64,000 bases of DNA from JARBAU01 sp029237525 (GCA_036555705.1 DATBKT010000087.1:186001-250000), one strand, 5' to 3'. Positions 1 to 9,470 are shown, numbered from the stretch's first letter. A program made the numbers and translations. Notes: generated by a model from the letters alone, not told the origin.

Positions 1-1
1 A

Positions 2-391
2 AAAGAGGAAGGGCTTGAGTTGTGTTGTGGCGGTATAATAGGCATGGGAGAAGATACAAAGCAACGACTAGAACTTGCATTTTCCATAAAGTCTCTGGAG
101 CCAGACGAAATTCCACTTAATATTTTGATGGGAAGGACAGGTACCCCATTGGCGTTGCAGCCTAGAATTGATCCAATGGAAGCTATCCGGACTATTGCGG
201 TATGGCGATTCATTGTCCCAAAAGGCATAATAAAAATTGCAGGCGGAAGGGAACTCAATCTCAAAGATGACGACAAGACTGCATTGAAGTCAGGAGCAAA
301 TGGAATTATCACAGGTGGGTACTTGACTGTAGGTGGCAATACTGCAGAAAAAGATGCGGCAATGATCAAGCAGATTGGTCTTACGACCTAG
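2..391 (+). CDS. bioB: Biotin synthase, C-terminal part (truncated by window edge)
   Basis: The reading frame is already open at the window edge, so only the C-terminal ~129 residues are visible. Biotin synthase is a radical-SAM enzyme that inserts sulfur into dethiobiotin in the last step of biotin synthesis. The visible part carries CCGGIIGMGED, GTPLALQPRIDP, an IRTIAV stretch, the IAGGRE motif and a SGANGIITGGYLT segment, all in the order expected for the C-terminal half of the BioB TIM barrel. The radical-SAM CxxxCxxC motif would lie upstream and cannot be checked. The last codons overlap the following bioF frame, which indicates one biotin operon. Confidence 0.95.
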   Translation, partial: KEEGLELCCGGIIGMGEDTKQRLELAFSIKSLEPDEIPLNILMGRTGTPLALQPRIDPMEAIRTIAVWRFIVPKGIIKIAGGRELNLKDDDKTALKSGANGIITGGYLTVGGNTAEKDAAMIKQIGLTT

Positions 392-1583
392 ACAGTTTGA
401 ACCCAAGTCTAAAAGCGACAGATTCAGTTTTGTGACGGAAGAATTACGTCATATAAATAAGGCAAGCCTTTACAGGAAACTTAACGTAATCAATACCGAT
501 AAACTTTCGACAATTGTTGTAAACGGATCTGTGGAGTCAATTAACTTATCCTCCAATGATTATCTTGGTCTGTCCAGAAATAAAGCAGTGTTAAAAGCTA
601 CCGTCAACAATTTATGTCAAATATCACAATGTAGTTCTAGGTTAATCGCTGGAAATAGTGATGAGTTGGATCAGTTGGAGAAAAAACTGGCAGATCATCG
701 TAAGTCTGACAAAACACTAATCTATCCAAGCGGTTATATGGCAAACCTCGGTGTCATATCGACATTAGCCAATAAATCAACTACGATTTACAGTGACGAG
801 TACAATCATGCTAGTATAATAGACGGCTGTAGGCTTAGTGGAGCGCGAATCGTAATTTATAGACATAATGATTTGGACCACCTTGACCAGCTTATTCGTA
901 AGAGCACTTCAGATAGAAAGATTTTCGTCACTGAGACGATCTTTAGTATGGATGGCGATCAATCCGACCTAAGGGCGATTCATGAATTAGCCCGTCGTCA
1001 TAATGCTATAACCGTAGTTGATGACTCACATGGAGACTTCATTTACGATGACAGAGGGAAACTCGCCTTGGAAGGCATAAATTCAGTAGATGTCTATATT
1101 AGTAGCTTGAGTAAGGCTCTAGGCTGTTTTGGAGGATATGTGTCTGCATCTAGACAAGTTATAGAATTCTTGATAAACAGATCTAGGTCATTCATTTATT
1201 CCACTAGCTTACCTTCGCATTTATGTTCTGCTGCGTTAGCGGCTATCCCAATAGCAGAACAAGGTGACTTACAAGAACTGCTAATGAAAAAGATTACCTT
1301 CTTTTCTTCCAAAGTAGATAGTATGGGTTTTGGCAATGTCAGACCTAAATCTAGATTCCGAAGCCAAATAGTCCCAATCGTTGTAGGTGATGAGAAAAAA
1401 ACGGTGGAGTTCTCAAAGCTTCTTCTTTCAGCGGGTATTTTCATTCAATCAATACGATACCCTACAGTTCAATTTGGCAAGGCACGATTGAGGGCTTCAA
1501 TTACCACATCGTTAGACACGAAGCAATTGAAAATCGCTTTAGAGAAAATTGAAGCAATTGCTCGAAAATTAAATATAATTTAG
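375..1583 (+). CDS. bioF: 8-amino-7-oxononanoate synthase (KAPA synthase)
   Basis: PLP-dependent alpha-oxoamine synthase that condenses pimeloyl-ACP or pimeloyl-CoA with alanine, the first committed step of biotin ring assembly. Seen: SSNDYLGLS (about residues 59-67), the glycine/aromatic cofactor region IYPSGYMANLG, SDEYNHASIIDGCRLSGA-type substrate region, DDSHG where most family members have DEAHG, and the Schiff-base lysine in SLSKALG (K247 from this start). The frame opens with TTG at 375, overlapping bioB by 17 bases. A GTG at 432 would give a 383-residue protein, closer to the usual family length, and is an equally good start. It is adjacent to bioB; the biotin ligase lies 5.5 kb downstream. 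Confidence 0.93.
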   Translation: MVLRPRQFEPKSKSDRFSFVTEELRHINKASLYRKLNVINTDKLSTIVVNGSVESINLSSNDYLGLSRNKAVLKATVNNLCQISQCSSRLIAGNSDELDQLEKKLADHRKSDKTLIYPSGYMANLGVISTLANKSTTIYSDEYNHASIIDGCRLSGARIVIYRHNDLDHLDQLIRKSTSDRKIFVTETIFSMDGDQSDLRAIHELARRHNAITVVDDSHGDFIYDDRGKLALEGINSVDVYISSLSKALGCFGGYVSASRQVIEFLINRSRSFIYSTSLPSHLCSAALAAIPIAEQGDLQELLMKKITFFSSKVDSMGFGNVRPKSRFRSQIVPIVVGDEKKTVEFSKLLLSAGIFIQSIRYPTVQFGKARLRASITTSLDTKQLKIALEKIEAIARKLNII

Positions 1584-1712
1584 CATTTTTTGTGCGTTCA
1601 CCATATTGTCATTTGTAATATCTTGTGCCAAAGGTTTAACTATGGAACATCTAGATTTACTCATCCATTGCATAAATCTTTCAAAACTCGAATTTAGAAA
1701 GAAAGAATTTAA

Positions 1713-2084
1713 TTGTTCTCAGTGTACGCTATTTTATTGAATGAACTAACGTACAAGATCAGGGCGACGGACCTCCAAGATAAGGACCTTAGGTTCTATT
1801 TCAGTACACTTACAACCGATATGATAGTATTCGGACTGAAGTTCGCTTACCAGCGAATGAAGGCTCAGTCCGGCGGCTATTTGATACCTGGAAGAAAAAG
1901 CAAAGTGAAGAGGGAGACATTGCTATTGACTCCTGACCAGGCAGCCTGGAGACTTTCAAATTGGAAAACAATGATCCAAAGCTACAGGCGTATGGGTTAT
2001 AGTTACCCGACAATTTCCAGAATCAAAAAGTCAATCAAACAAATCGCATTGACAGAAGGAAAATCTAGAAGAAGTAAAAAGTGA
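1713..2084 (+). CDS. Hypothetical protein, basic, unknown function
   Basis: An open frame of 123 codons starting with TTG (a GTG follows three codons later). I do not recognise the family. The product is strongly basic, with a hydrophobic N-terminal half (FSTLTTDMIVFGLKFAYQRMK) and a Lys/Arg-rich C terminus (SRIKKSIKQIALTEGKSRRSKK). No cysteine motif, signal peptide or clear nucleotide-binding motif is visible. It stands alone between bioF and a convergent gene. The codon pattern resembles the neighbours, which supports it being real, but a shadow frame exists on the other strand and no homology argument can be made. Confidence 0.45.
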   Translation: MFSVYAILLNELTYKIRATDLQDKDLRFYFSTLTTDMIVFGLKFAYQRMKAQSGGYLIPGRKSKVKRETLLLTPDQAAWRLSNWKTMIQSYRRMGYSYPTISRIKKSIKQIALTEGKSRRSKK

Positions 2085-2389
2085 AGCATTCATTTCTGGA
2101 AATTGGGTTCGAGCTAAAATGCATCACTTGGCATATTCACAGTTTTGCACAGACATCAACGACTACGAAGTTAAGTTGCAACGTAGAAGATGAGTTCGAA
2201 TCTCGGTGTGTGAATAGATCGCCTCGACAAACTTTTCCTAGAATACAAATATCATTTTGATTCATATACCTACATAATCTGGCAAATTAGACTAAAACTT
2301 TGACACCGTAGTAACGTCGAAATTAAATTCATAATCCTATCTTAGAACAACTCACAAATAATACTATAGTCGACCGCCATAAGGAATTC
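2085..2389. other. Gene-free stretch between convergent genes
   Basis: About 300 bases between the hypothetical gene and the convergent ATP-pyrophosphatase gene. It contains a T-loop-like string (agttcgaatct, 2193-2203) with weak acceptor-like pairing, which I examined as a tRNA and rejected. No gene is supported. Confidence 0.4.
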
Positions 2390-3364
2390 TTAAAGCGCAG
2401 TAGTAGTTCTATTAGTTGGGAAACAACCACAAGTATGACAGTAATTCGAATTATCAGTAAGACATGCATGACAATCTGGGCATCGCTCTCCAGTACAAGA
2501 TTCTTCAATTGGTAATGGAAAGTATTTTCGATATATTTCAAAATAGTATAGATGTTCAGTATCTCTTATGCGTGGTCCTTGGCCGCTCTTATCGATTACA
2601 TTTACTAGATCGGTACAACTGCATCGCCTTAGCAAGATATCTCTTATTGCTGCGAATCCAGACCCCTGTTCTTGAGCATACTTAGTTCTCCATGCAATAT
2701 TGACTCCGAGCTCTGATTCATAGCACTTCCTAAGGATATATTTTCCCCATATTCTTCCATTCCTTAAACCTACTTTCGCACTAACATCAAGGGAATCAGC
2801 AAACGTTACCATCTCTTTATCTAAAAACGGAGTCATAACTCTTATCCCCATCTTCTTGCCAATCCTTGTGGACGAAAAGCTCATTATCCTTCTAAGTCTT
2901 CGAAGCTCATTATCCAATTTATCTACATCATTGTAGTATCTTAGCAAATAATTGTAACCAGCGAACAATTCATCGGCCCCATCACCGGTCATTATGGTTG
3001 TTCCGCCCTCTCTTTTTACATGTTCGATCGCAGCTAACAATACGCTAGAATTTCTTATTTCGACCGGGTCGAAAGTCCTGAGAATGTAGATGGCATTATG
3101 AATAACTTGCAACAATTGATCGAGATTAAGTATTAGTTGAGTATGTTCCTCGCTGTATTTGCTTGCAATTAACTTAGCATAGCTCAGGTCCGGTGCACTA
3201 ACCGATGAGCCAATGGTGATAGTTTTCTTAGGGCGCGAAATCGAACAGACTATGCTACTATCCAATCCACCTGAGAGTAGCAAGTTTTCCGAAGGGCTCC
3301 GGACTATGCTATCATACAATATACTCCTTAGATTTCTACTGATCTCAGTTTCATTCGAAATCAC
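2390..3364 (-). CDS. Asparagine-synthase-type ATP pyrophosphatase with C-terminal zinc ribbon
   Basis: The protein begins almost directly with the ATP-pyrophosphatase domain: the PP-loop SGGLDSS at residues 31-37, then GDGADELFAGY at about 127-137 and a PFLDKEMV segment. These are hallmarks of the synthetase half of asparagine synthase B. The N-terminal glutaminase domain with its catalytic Cys2, which supplies ammonia in AsnB, is absent. The C terminus carries two CxxC pairs (CPDC near 295, CHTC near 309) that probably bind zinc. It may therefore use free ammonia, a partner amidotransferase or a protein-carried substrate. Asparagine synthesis, tRNA modification and peptide amidation are all possible; the sequence does not decide. 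Confidence 0.8.
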   Translation of the reverse strand: MISNETEISRNLRSILYDSIVRSPSENLLLSGGLDSSIVCSISRPKKTITIGSSVSAPDLSYAKLIASKYSEEHTQLILNLDQLLQVIHNAIYILRTFDPVEIRNSSVLLAAIEHVKREGGTTIMTGDGADELFAGYNYLLRYYNDVDKLDNELRRLRRIMSFSSTRIGKKMGIRVMTPFLDKEMVTFADSLDVSAKVGLRNGRIWGKYILRKCYESELGVNIAWRTKYAQEQGSGFAAIRDILLRRCSCTDLVNVIDKSGQGPRIRDTEHLYYFEIYRKYFPLPIEESCTGERCPDCHACLTDNSNYCHTCGCFPTNRTTTAL

Positions 3365-3511
3365 ATTGTCTTAAAATTAGATAGGAGTAATTGTTTATAT
3401 ACTTAGCCAGATTTCCAATTCGAGATACAGTCTTCGATATGTCTATCATAAGGTTATAAAACATAGATTTCGCAGACTTAGTTTACTAATTTGGAAACCA
3501 AAGTTCTTTGA

Positions 3512-3967
3512 TTATAAGAATAGGCGATCCTTGATCGGCTCATTCAATTGGCTCTGCGTAGTCGAGTCAGTAACAGAATCCAGGTCTGGAAGATCAGGAA
3601 TAGCAGGGAGTAAGACTAACAATTGCTCGTATTTTGATAAATACTTTACGCCAGCTTCTGTAGTTTTATAAAGCCCAGTAGTTTCTGAATATTCTATTAA
3701 TCCTTTTTCTACAGCAATTGCAAGATACCTAATCAATTGAGAATGAGATACCACTGCAGTGTTCATAATCGTAGTTTTGTATTCCCAATTCGATATAGCG
3801 GCTCGCAATATTGAAGCCATAACTTCTATATCTGAACGATTCTTCAATGTGTTTATAGCACCGCCCTCTTTTTCTTTGTCTCCTGGCAATGCATAAAAGA
3901 TCATTAGACAAAATAGAACGACAATCGGTAATATTATTCCTGACATTAGTATAATAAGAAAAAGCAC
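3512..3967 (-). CDS. Membrane-anchored winged-helix protein
   Basis: Residues 1-27 form a single hydrophobic membrane segment (MLFLIILMSGIILPIVVLFC). It is followed by a ~75-residue winged-helix domain of the type common in Nitrososphaeria regulators: RSDIEVMASILRAA, a recognition region SHSQLIRYLAIAVEKGLIEY, and a wing ending YKTTEAGVKYLSKY. A 35-residue acidic/polar tail completes it. Domain order suggests a DNA-binding domain tethered to the cytoplasmic face of the membrane, perhaps a one-component sensor. It is separated by 150 bases from the upstream divergent small gene. Target and signal are unknown. Confidence 0.75.
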   Translation of the reverse strand: MLFLIILMSGIILPIVVLFCLMIFYALPGDKEKEGGAINTLKNRSDIEVMASILRAAISNWEYKTTIMNTAVVSHSQLIRYLAIAVEKGLIEYSETTGLYKTTEAGVKYLSKYEQLLVLLPAIPDLPDLDSVTDSTTQSQLNEPIKDRLFL

Positions 3968-4081
3968 AACCCAATTCTGATCTCGCTACAGGTCAAAAAA
4001 TAGGAAATATACAAAAATGACTATTATCAATTATTGGAACGTACAAGCTCGATTTTAGTGCAAGTCCAAGCAATTAGGCAA

Positions 4082-4093
4082 GTATTTAAAATA
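4082..4093 (+). promoter_or_regulatory. TATA-like box of the 4116 gene
   Basis: The AT-rich box tatttaaaatac is centred about 28 bases before the ATG at 4116. This fits the TATA-to-start spacing of archaeal leaderless transcripts and supports that start codon. Confidence 0.5.
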
Positions 4094-4115
4094 CAAAATC
4101 GAACGTATAAAACGA

Positions 4116-4394
4116 ATGATAGAGGAGAGTATTAAGGTAAATTCTCGTACATACAAAGTAACCGTTAACGATCGAACTCAAATGTATGCTGCTCGCTTGC
4201 GTAAACTCTATCAGCAGACATATAATGACATGGATAGTTATGAAGAAGTCAGTTCAGAAACTTCCACAACGGTGAATAACCTACTTAACCATGCGGTCTC
4301 TCCAGATGTCAAGGAAGAAGATATGGATGGCGTTATCCATCAGGTTCTAAAGATTTTTGATAAACCTATTCAAAAGACAAAAAAAGGGAGATAA
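4116..4394 (+). CDS. Small conserved-looking protein of unknown function
   Basis: A 92-residue protein with mixed charge: a short beta-prone start (SIKVNSRTYKVTVNDRTQ), a helical middle (MYAARLRKLYQQTYNDM), a polar linker and a basic end (KPIQKTKKGR). It has no cysteines, signal peptide or membrane segment and I do not recognise the family. A TATA-like box at the expected distance makes it likely to be expressed as a leaderless mRNA. It lies alone between a divergent winged-helix gene and thrC. Confidence 0.65.
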   Translation: MIEESIKVNSRTYKVTVNDRTQMYAARLRKLYQQTYNDMDSYEEVSSETSTTVNNLLNHAVSPDVKEEDMDGVIHQVLKIFDKPIQKTKKGR

Positions 4395-4593
4395 TTTGAT
4401 ACATATGGATTTTTTTTCAATTATTACCACTAGAATGGGAGCGGCAAAGTCTATTTAATGAATCATACAAAATTTGTGGAGTTGTTTTATTGCAGGGTTT
4501 GGCGATCAGGCGACTACTTGCCTTGCTGGTGTGTACATAGATCAATGACCTAGCTATATATATAGACAAGTCTTAAATCGCCGTACCACTCAT

Positions 4594-5931
4594 ATGCAAA
4601 TGGCTAGCAAGAAGTGTATAAATCCAGATTGCGGACTAACCTTTGACATTTTAACAGACAATTATATGTGTACTTGTGGCAATTTGCTGGACGTTATATA
4701 TACAAATTCACCAAAGCGAGAACTTATTGAGAGGTTTTATGAAAGAAGGGATCATGGAGGTAATATATATGATGAGAGTGGCGTATGGAGATTTAGAGAT
4801 CTAATAAATTTCTCTAATATAGATTGTGAAGACTTTGCTGAATGTGCTTCTTATCTCGTGTCTCTCGATGGAGCTGAAGGTCGACTTTCTAAACCATATA
4901 AAATGACTAAAGTTGCAGAATATGCAAATATTAACTCAGAATTACTCCGATTACAGCCAGAAGGGTATAACCCCAGTGGATCTTTCAAGGATAATGGTAT
5001 GTCTACTGCCGTGACACATGCAAAAATGTTAAGAATTAAAACATTAATCTGTGCATCCACAGGTAACACCTCGGCGTCTGCTGCAATGTATGCCGCAAAT
5101 GAGAGAATGAATTGTACTGTATATATTCCAAAAGGGGAGGTTGCCCCAGGCAAGTTGGGCCAAGCATTTCAATTCGGGGCCCAGGTAATTGAAGTGAAAG
5201 GGAATTTTGATATTGCTCTTGCTACATCATTGAAGGCAGCAAGCGAAAACCAAGGATACACAGTAAATTCAGTTAATCCATTTCGAATTGAAGGACAAAA
5301 GACGATGATCTATAGGGTATTAGAAAATTTGGACTGGTCTCCACCTGACTGGATCTTTTATCCTGGAGGTGCGCTAGGTAACACTGCAAGTTGCGGAAAA
5401 TGTCTAATGGAGTTGTATGAATGGGGCTGGATAAAAAAAATACCTCGCCTGGTGATTGTTAATTCCGAAGGTGCAAATACTTTTTATGAATTGGTGAATG
5501 GATTGTTTGAAGAAAAAAGGCTCACCTGGAATAGCGGAAGACCTGATTTGACACTCATAAATCGATATTATAAATTTCATGATGCAATAGGAAAAGTGCC
5601 AAAAACTCAGGCTACTGCCATACAAATAGGAAAACCTGCTAACATTGTTAAAGCACTTAGGGCATTGAATTTTACTAATGGTTTGGTTACTCAGGTGAGT
5701 GACAAGGAGATGGCAGACGGAATGTCAGTTGTTGGTCTAAACGGATTTGATTGCGAGATGGCTTCAGGTGCTGTGCCAGCTGCAGTTAAGAAACTTAGGG
5801 AAAGAGGGGTTATAGCAAATGATGACTTGGTTGTAGGGATACTCACAGGCAGACAAAAGGATCCACAACTCGTAGTAAATTACCATCTAAATCCGAATAA
5901 TAGATTTGCTAATCCTCCTTCTGAGGCATAG
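4594..5931 (+). CDS. thrC: Threonine synthase
   Basis: PLP enzyme that converts O-phosphohomoserine to threonine, the last step of threonine synthesis. Seen: an N-terminal zinc-ribbon-like part (C8, C13, C26, C28), the PLP lysine in NPSGSFKDNGM (K132), ASTGNTSASAAMYA for phosphate binding, PKGEVAPGKLGQA, and PGGALGNTASCGK toward the cofactor phosphate. At 445 residues it has the length of the archaeal and plant type. A second ATG lies two codons downstream. A TATA box (tatatata, about 4555-4563) precedes it. Homoserine dehydrogenase of the same pathway is at 29 kb. Confidence 0.93.
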   Translation: MQMASKKCINPDCGLTFDILTDNYMCTCGNLLDVIYTNSPKRELIERFYERRDHGGNIYDESGVWRFRDLINFSNIDCEDFAECASYLVSLDGAEGRLSKPYKMTKVAEYANINSELLRLQPEGYNPSGSFKDNGMSTAVTHAKMLRIKTLICASTGNTSASAAMYAANERMNCTVYIPKGEVAPGKLGQAFQFGAQVIEVKGNFDIALATSLKAASENQGYTVNSVNPFRIEGQKTMIYRVLENLDWSPPDWIFYPGGALGNTASCGKCLMELYEWGWIKKIPRLVIVNSEGANTFYELVNGLFEEKRLTWNSGRPDLTLINRYYKFHDAIGKVPKTQATAIQIGKPANIVKALRALNFTNGLVTQVSDKEMADGMSVVGLNGFDCEMASGAVPAAVKKLRERGVIANDDLVVGILTGRQKDPQLVVNYHLNPNNRFANPPSEA

Positions 5932-6001
5932 CTTATTTCATTTTTTACAGCTTTTTGCACTTGTGATGCTTACAGCGTAGAATTTAGAAAAATACTTTGA
6001 T

Positions 6002-6880
6002 TCATATTATGAAAGTAAGTGCTAGCAAACCGCCAGTGAGACGAGAACACCATATTGTGGACGACATAACGGAAACCAGACCAGACTCCGAGGTAAAGTC
6101 TCTGTTCAGATTTATTCCTCCTTTGACTGCTATAGGTAAGGAGATCAAGCATGCTAACGAATATATCGTTGCATAACCTGCGACAATGCCAATCGCAATC
6201 ATGACATATGGGACGAGGATTATTATTGAAAACAACTTGGCGCCCTTTTGTTTTCCAATCATTACTACCAAAGTCCTTCTGCCATGCTGTTTGTCCGCTT
6301 CAAAATCAGGGAATGAATTAACGAACAGAACTATTGCAGATAGCAGACCCACTATTAAGCCGTTATAAAGTGCAGTGTAACTGATTTCCGGCGTCTGGAC
6401 GTAATATGTTCCTTGGACTATCAGCATACCTTTAATGATAACAACGACTTCGCCGAGTCCCACGTTTACAACTTTAGTTGAATAAAAATATATGGAAACG
6501 ATGGCAAAGGTAAGTATGACAACTATTATTATCCCTCTAATCATCACAAAATAAATCCCAATAATGGCCCCTATGCATAAAAAAACTATGCCTGCAATAT
6601 AAACAACTCTTGGTGTTAGAATCTTATCTGGTAGTACGCCTGAGCCGCCACTGAATTTTGTTCGTTTTGTATCCTTATCAATGCCCCTGGCAAAGTCCCA
6701 ATAATCGTTCAAAAGATCGATACTGGCATGAAGACAAGCTATTCCTAGAAGAGTTAAAGCGCCGTAGATGAAATCGATATGACCAATCTTCCAATAAGTA
6801 ATAGCTAGACCAACCACTACAGAAATAATTGAGGATAATAGAAATCTTACTCTAATAGCTCGGAGCCAATTTGTTAACAT
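6002..6880 (-). CDS. UbiA-family prenyltransferase, MenA-like
   Basis: An integral membrane protein of 292 residues with about eight or nine hydrophobic segments and the two Asp-rich motifs of the UbiA superfamily. The first is NDYWDFARGID near residues 58-68; the second is DFEADKQHGRRT near 192-203. Such enzymes bind a polyprenyl diphosphate through Mg2+ at these motifs and attach the chain to an aromatic acceptor. The close fit to the MenA pattern suggests 1,4-dihydroxy-2-naphthoate prenylation in menaquinone synthesis. Other UbiA roles (lipid or haem prenylation) cannot be excluded. It is convergent with thrC and not in an operon. Confidence 0.82.
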   Translation of the reverse strand: MLTNWLRAIRVRFLLSSIISVVVGLAITYWKIGHIDFIYGALTLLGIACLHASIDLLNDYWDFARGIDKDTKRTKFSGGSGVLPDKILTPRVVYIAGIVFLCIGAIIGIYFVMIRGIIIVVILTFAIVSIYFYSTKVVNVGLGEVVVIIKGMLIVQGTYYVQTPEISYTALYNGLIVGLLSAIVLFVNSFPDFEADKQHGRRTLVVMIGKQKGAKLFSIIILVPYVMIAIGIVAGYATIYSLACLISLPIAVKGGINLNRDFTSESGLVSVMSSTIWCSRLTGGLLALTFII

Positions 6881-7184
6881 GTACTCCTACAAAATCCACC
6901 TATATAACTACCATATCTTATTCGATTGGCACAATTTTGTTTATTCATTACTCAATTAAAATCTTGTTAATCTAACACAAGAAATTAGCAATGGCAATGT
7001 CGCTCCAGTATACCTTTCGGTCCCGTTATTGCGAAGTTTGCTTCCCAAATGTTTTTGGCAAAATAATTCAGAATTTTTCAGAATCTCTCAAAATTATTTC
7101 AGCGATTATTTGGTAAATTAGGAAATGATACTTTTAATTATTACTGTATCTTTTGTACATAATTGCGTTTACCGGTTGGACAAT

Positions 7185-8006
7185 ATGGATGTTAGATCTA
7201 GTCTATTAAGATATATCTCAATCGAAAATCGAAGCTCTATATGTAATTCGGTATTATTTTACGATGCAATTGAATCTACCCAAGAAACTGCGATATTTTT
7301 GGCAGAATCAAATTCGAAGTTGGAAAAAGCTCTAATTGTAGCGAATGAACAGCGTCAGGGAATGGGTAGGAGCGGGAAAGTGTGGATGTCTCCTTATGGG
7401 GGTATATGGTTTTCACTAATAGTTAGGCCAAAAGTTGCATCATATAAGTCATCACTCCTAACTTTAATTGCGTCGTTATCCGTTTGTGATGCCATACGGT
7501 CTGAAACTGGATTGGATTCAAAAATAAAATGGCCAAATGATATTGTAATAAATTCAAAGAAAGTGTCAGGTATTTTGACTTCTATTGGTGTTGAAAATAC
7601 GAAATTAAAATATGCAATATTAGGGGTTGGACTAAACTCTAACCTGGACGACAAATCCTTAAATCTCATGAATAAATCTGTAGGTTCAGATTATGAAATA
7701 ACCTCCTTAAAAAGAGAACTGTCTGACAAATGGACGGACTCTGGAAGTCTATTAATAAGTATCTTGCAAAAAATTGGCGATTACCATGGCATGCTGGAGA
7801 TAGATGAGTTACAATTTCTCGACAAATGGAAAACAAGATGTGAGACGATCAACAAACATATTCGTGTTGTTAATAAGGATGAATCACAATATGAAGGACT
7901 TGCTTCAGACGTAGCTTCTGATGGTTCATTAATAATTAAAATTGCTAACGGCGAAATTATCCGAGTATCGGAAAGCGATGTGACTATACTAGTACTGGCT
8001 AAATAG
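7185..8006 (+). CDS. birA: Biotin--protein ligase (BirA catalytic domain only)
   Basis: Attaches biotin to the biotin carrier protein of acetyl/propionyl-CoA carboxylase, which feeds the 3-hydroxypropionate/4-hydroxybutyrate carbon-fixation cycle of these archaea. Seen: DAIESTQETA at the N terminus, the adenylation loop RQGMGRSGKVW, then WFSLIVRP, KWPNDIV, the biotin-site KVSGILTS and the GVGLNSN motif, followed by the small SH3-like C-terminal domain. No helix-turn-helix is present, so it is not a BirA-type repressor. An in-frame ATG at 7125 would add 20 hydrophobic residues. I prefer 7185 because tacataat (7155-7162) sits about 26 bases before it. Confidence 0.9.
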   Translation: MDVRSSLLRYISIENRSSICNSVLFYDAIESTQETAIFLAESNSKLEKALIVANEQRQGMGRSGKVWMSPYGGIWFSLIVRPKVASYKSSLLTLIASLSVCDAIRSETGLDSKIKWPNDIVINSKKVSGILTSIGVENTKLKYAILGVGLNSNLDDKSLNLMNKSVGSDYEITSLKRELSDKWTDSGSLLISILQKIGDYHGMLEIDELQFLDKWKTRCETINKHIRVVNKDESQYEGLASDVASDGSLIIKIANGEIIRVSESDVTILVLAK

Positions 8007-8057
8007 GTAGAATGTGACAACCAATAAGCGAGATTATATGTAAAAGAACATGGGCTG

Positions 8058-9470
8058 CTACTTGACTCGGACAACCATGGATATGTCGTTGACGTTTGTT
8101 CCTGTTCTACCAGTAATAATTAAAGAGTCTAGCTCTCGAAGGGCATTGCTACTGTCATGTCGAATAAGAAATCCTTCGTACTTTTGCCTATTAGCCGATA
8201 TCAATGGAAAGATTCTAGAAGTGATAATTGCACCTGCATTTGTTGAATTGCCGTCTATACCATCTGTTCCTAAACAACAAACAGATAAATCCACATCCTC
8301 CTTGTGTTTGTTGGCTATTCCTGAACTTAACACTGCTTCTTGATTTCTTCCGCCTGTTGAATTTTGATAGGTATCTTCAACTTTTACTACAGTTTCTCCC
8401 CCAAGAACAAATGCGGAAGGGAGGCAGTTAGACGAGAATTGGTTAGCTAGATGAGCAAGATATCTGCCGTGATCCGCAGCTAGGCCTCCAAAAGTTGAAC
8501 CTAGATATATCGTATTAACCTTCATCTTTTTCAGTCTGTTAACGGCTGCCTTGCATGCTATTTCGTTATTTCCGATTATGAAATTGTTAACATTAGAAAT
8601 TGTATTATCTCCTGGCTTAATTGTTTCTCGAATTATACCATTTACTCCCTTTTCTATAATCCTTCGTACAGCAATGATACCTTCTTTATTGCTATCCCAT
8701 ATCATGTACTTCTCTAGGATTTTCTTGGCTTGAACAAATGTAGATTCATCGGGGAAGGTCGGACCAGAGGCTATTATACTCAAATCATCACCTATAACGT
8801 CAGAAATAATAAGTGATATCACCGGACATCCAGGTCTGATCCAGTTAAGGAGCTGGCCTCCTTTAACTGCCGATAGGTGTTTACGAACGATGTTGACTTC
8901 ACTAATAGATGCTCCCGAAAGAAGTAACGACCGAGTGAATTGTTGTTTTTCAGATAATGAGATTCCATCTGTGGGCATAGGCAAAAGCGCAGAACCGCCA
9001 CCCGAAATCAAAGCAACAACTAGATCGGATTTGCTTGTTCGACTTAGAAGACTCAGGATTTTCTTAGTACCAATGACCCCATTTTGGTCAGGCAAAGGAT
9101 GCCCAGCTTCTTTGAAGGATATTAAATCAGACTTTATATCAGAATTGTAAGGGACGTTAATGGCACCTTTGGAAACTCTATTTCCTAATATTTCGGTGAT
9201 GGCTATTGCCATTTTACCTGAAGCCTTACCGGCGCCTACAACATATGTGTGGCGAACGTTAGATAAATTTATAACAACACGCCTCCCATAAATGTCGCTA
9301 ACCAACAAGTTGTCATGTTTCAATTTCACATGGCCGTTGATGAGACGGTACGGATCAACTGATCTTATTGCATCTTCTAGCGCAGCAAGCGCAAAGCGAA
9401 GTGATGCTGAACTCTTGTTTTTTGTCTGCAGATCGCTGCGATTCGCTATCGTTTGTAAGCTCTTGGCCAT
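8058..9470 (-). CDS. Glycerate 2-kinase, DUF4147/MOFRL type
   Basis: The 470-residue protein shows the two-domain pattern of class II glycerate kinases: an N-terminal DUF4147 domain with VGAGKASGKMA, an ISGGGSAL loop, SDVIGDD and IASGPT, then a MOFRL domain with GGETVV, GGRNQE and a C-terminal GRTGTNVNDI. These enzymes phosphorylate D-glycerate to 2-phosphoglycerate in the cytoplasm, feeding carbon into gluconeogenesis or glycolysis. Some family members act on hydroxypyruvate-related compounds. The gene is convergent with birA (about 50 bases apart) and divergent from trpE. Confidence 0.88.
   Translation of the reverse strand: MAKSLQTIANRSDLQTKNKSSASLRFALAALEDAIRSVDPYRLINGHVKLKHDNLLVSDIYGRRVVINLSNVRHTYVVGAGKASGKMAIAITEILGNRVSKGAINVPYNSDIKSDLISFKEAGHPLPDQNGVIGTKKILSLLSRTSKSDLVVALISGGGSALLPMPTDGISLSEKQQFTRSLLLSGASISEVNIVRKHLSAVKGGQLLNWIRPGCPVISLIISDVIGDDLSIIASGPTFPDESTFVQAKKILEKYMIWDSNKEGIIAVRRIIEKGVNGIIRETIKPGDNTISNVNNFIIGNNEIACKAAVNRLKKMKVNTIYLGSTFGGLAADHGRYLAHLANQFSSNCLPSAFVLGGETVVKVEDTYQNSTGGRNQEAVLSSGIANKHKEDVDLSVCCLGTDGIDGNSTNAGAIITSRIFPLISANRQKYEGFLIRHDSSNALRELDSLIITGRTGTNVNDISMVVRVK

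Noticed and set aside
2137..2214. tRNA-like segment with T-loop string, 5-bp acceptor-like pairing and a CTACG/CGTAG stem
   Set aside because: No D-arm, no GG in the D-loop, only four pairs in the T stem and a 3-base variable loop; at best a decayed remnant.
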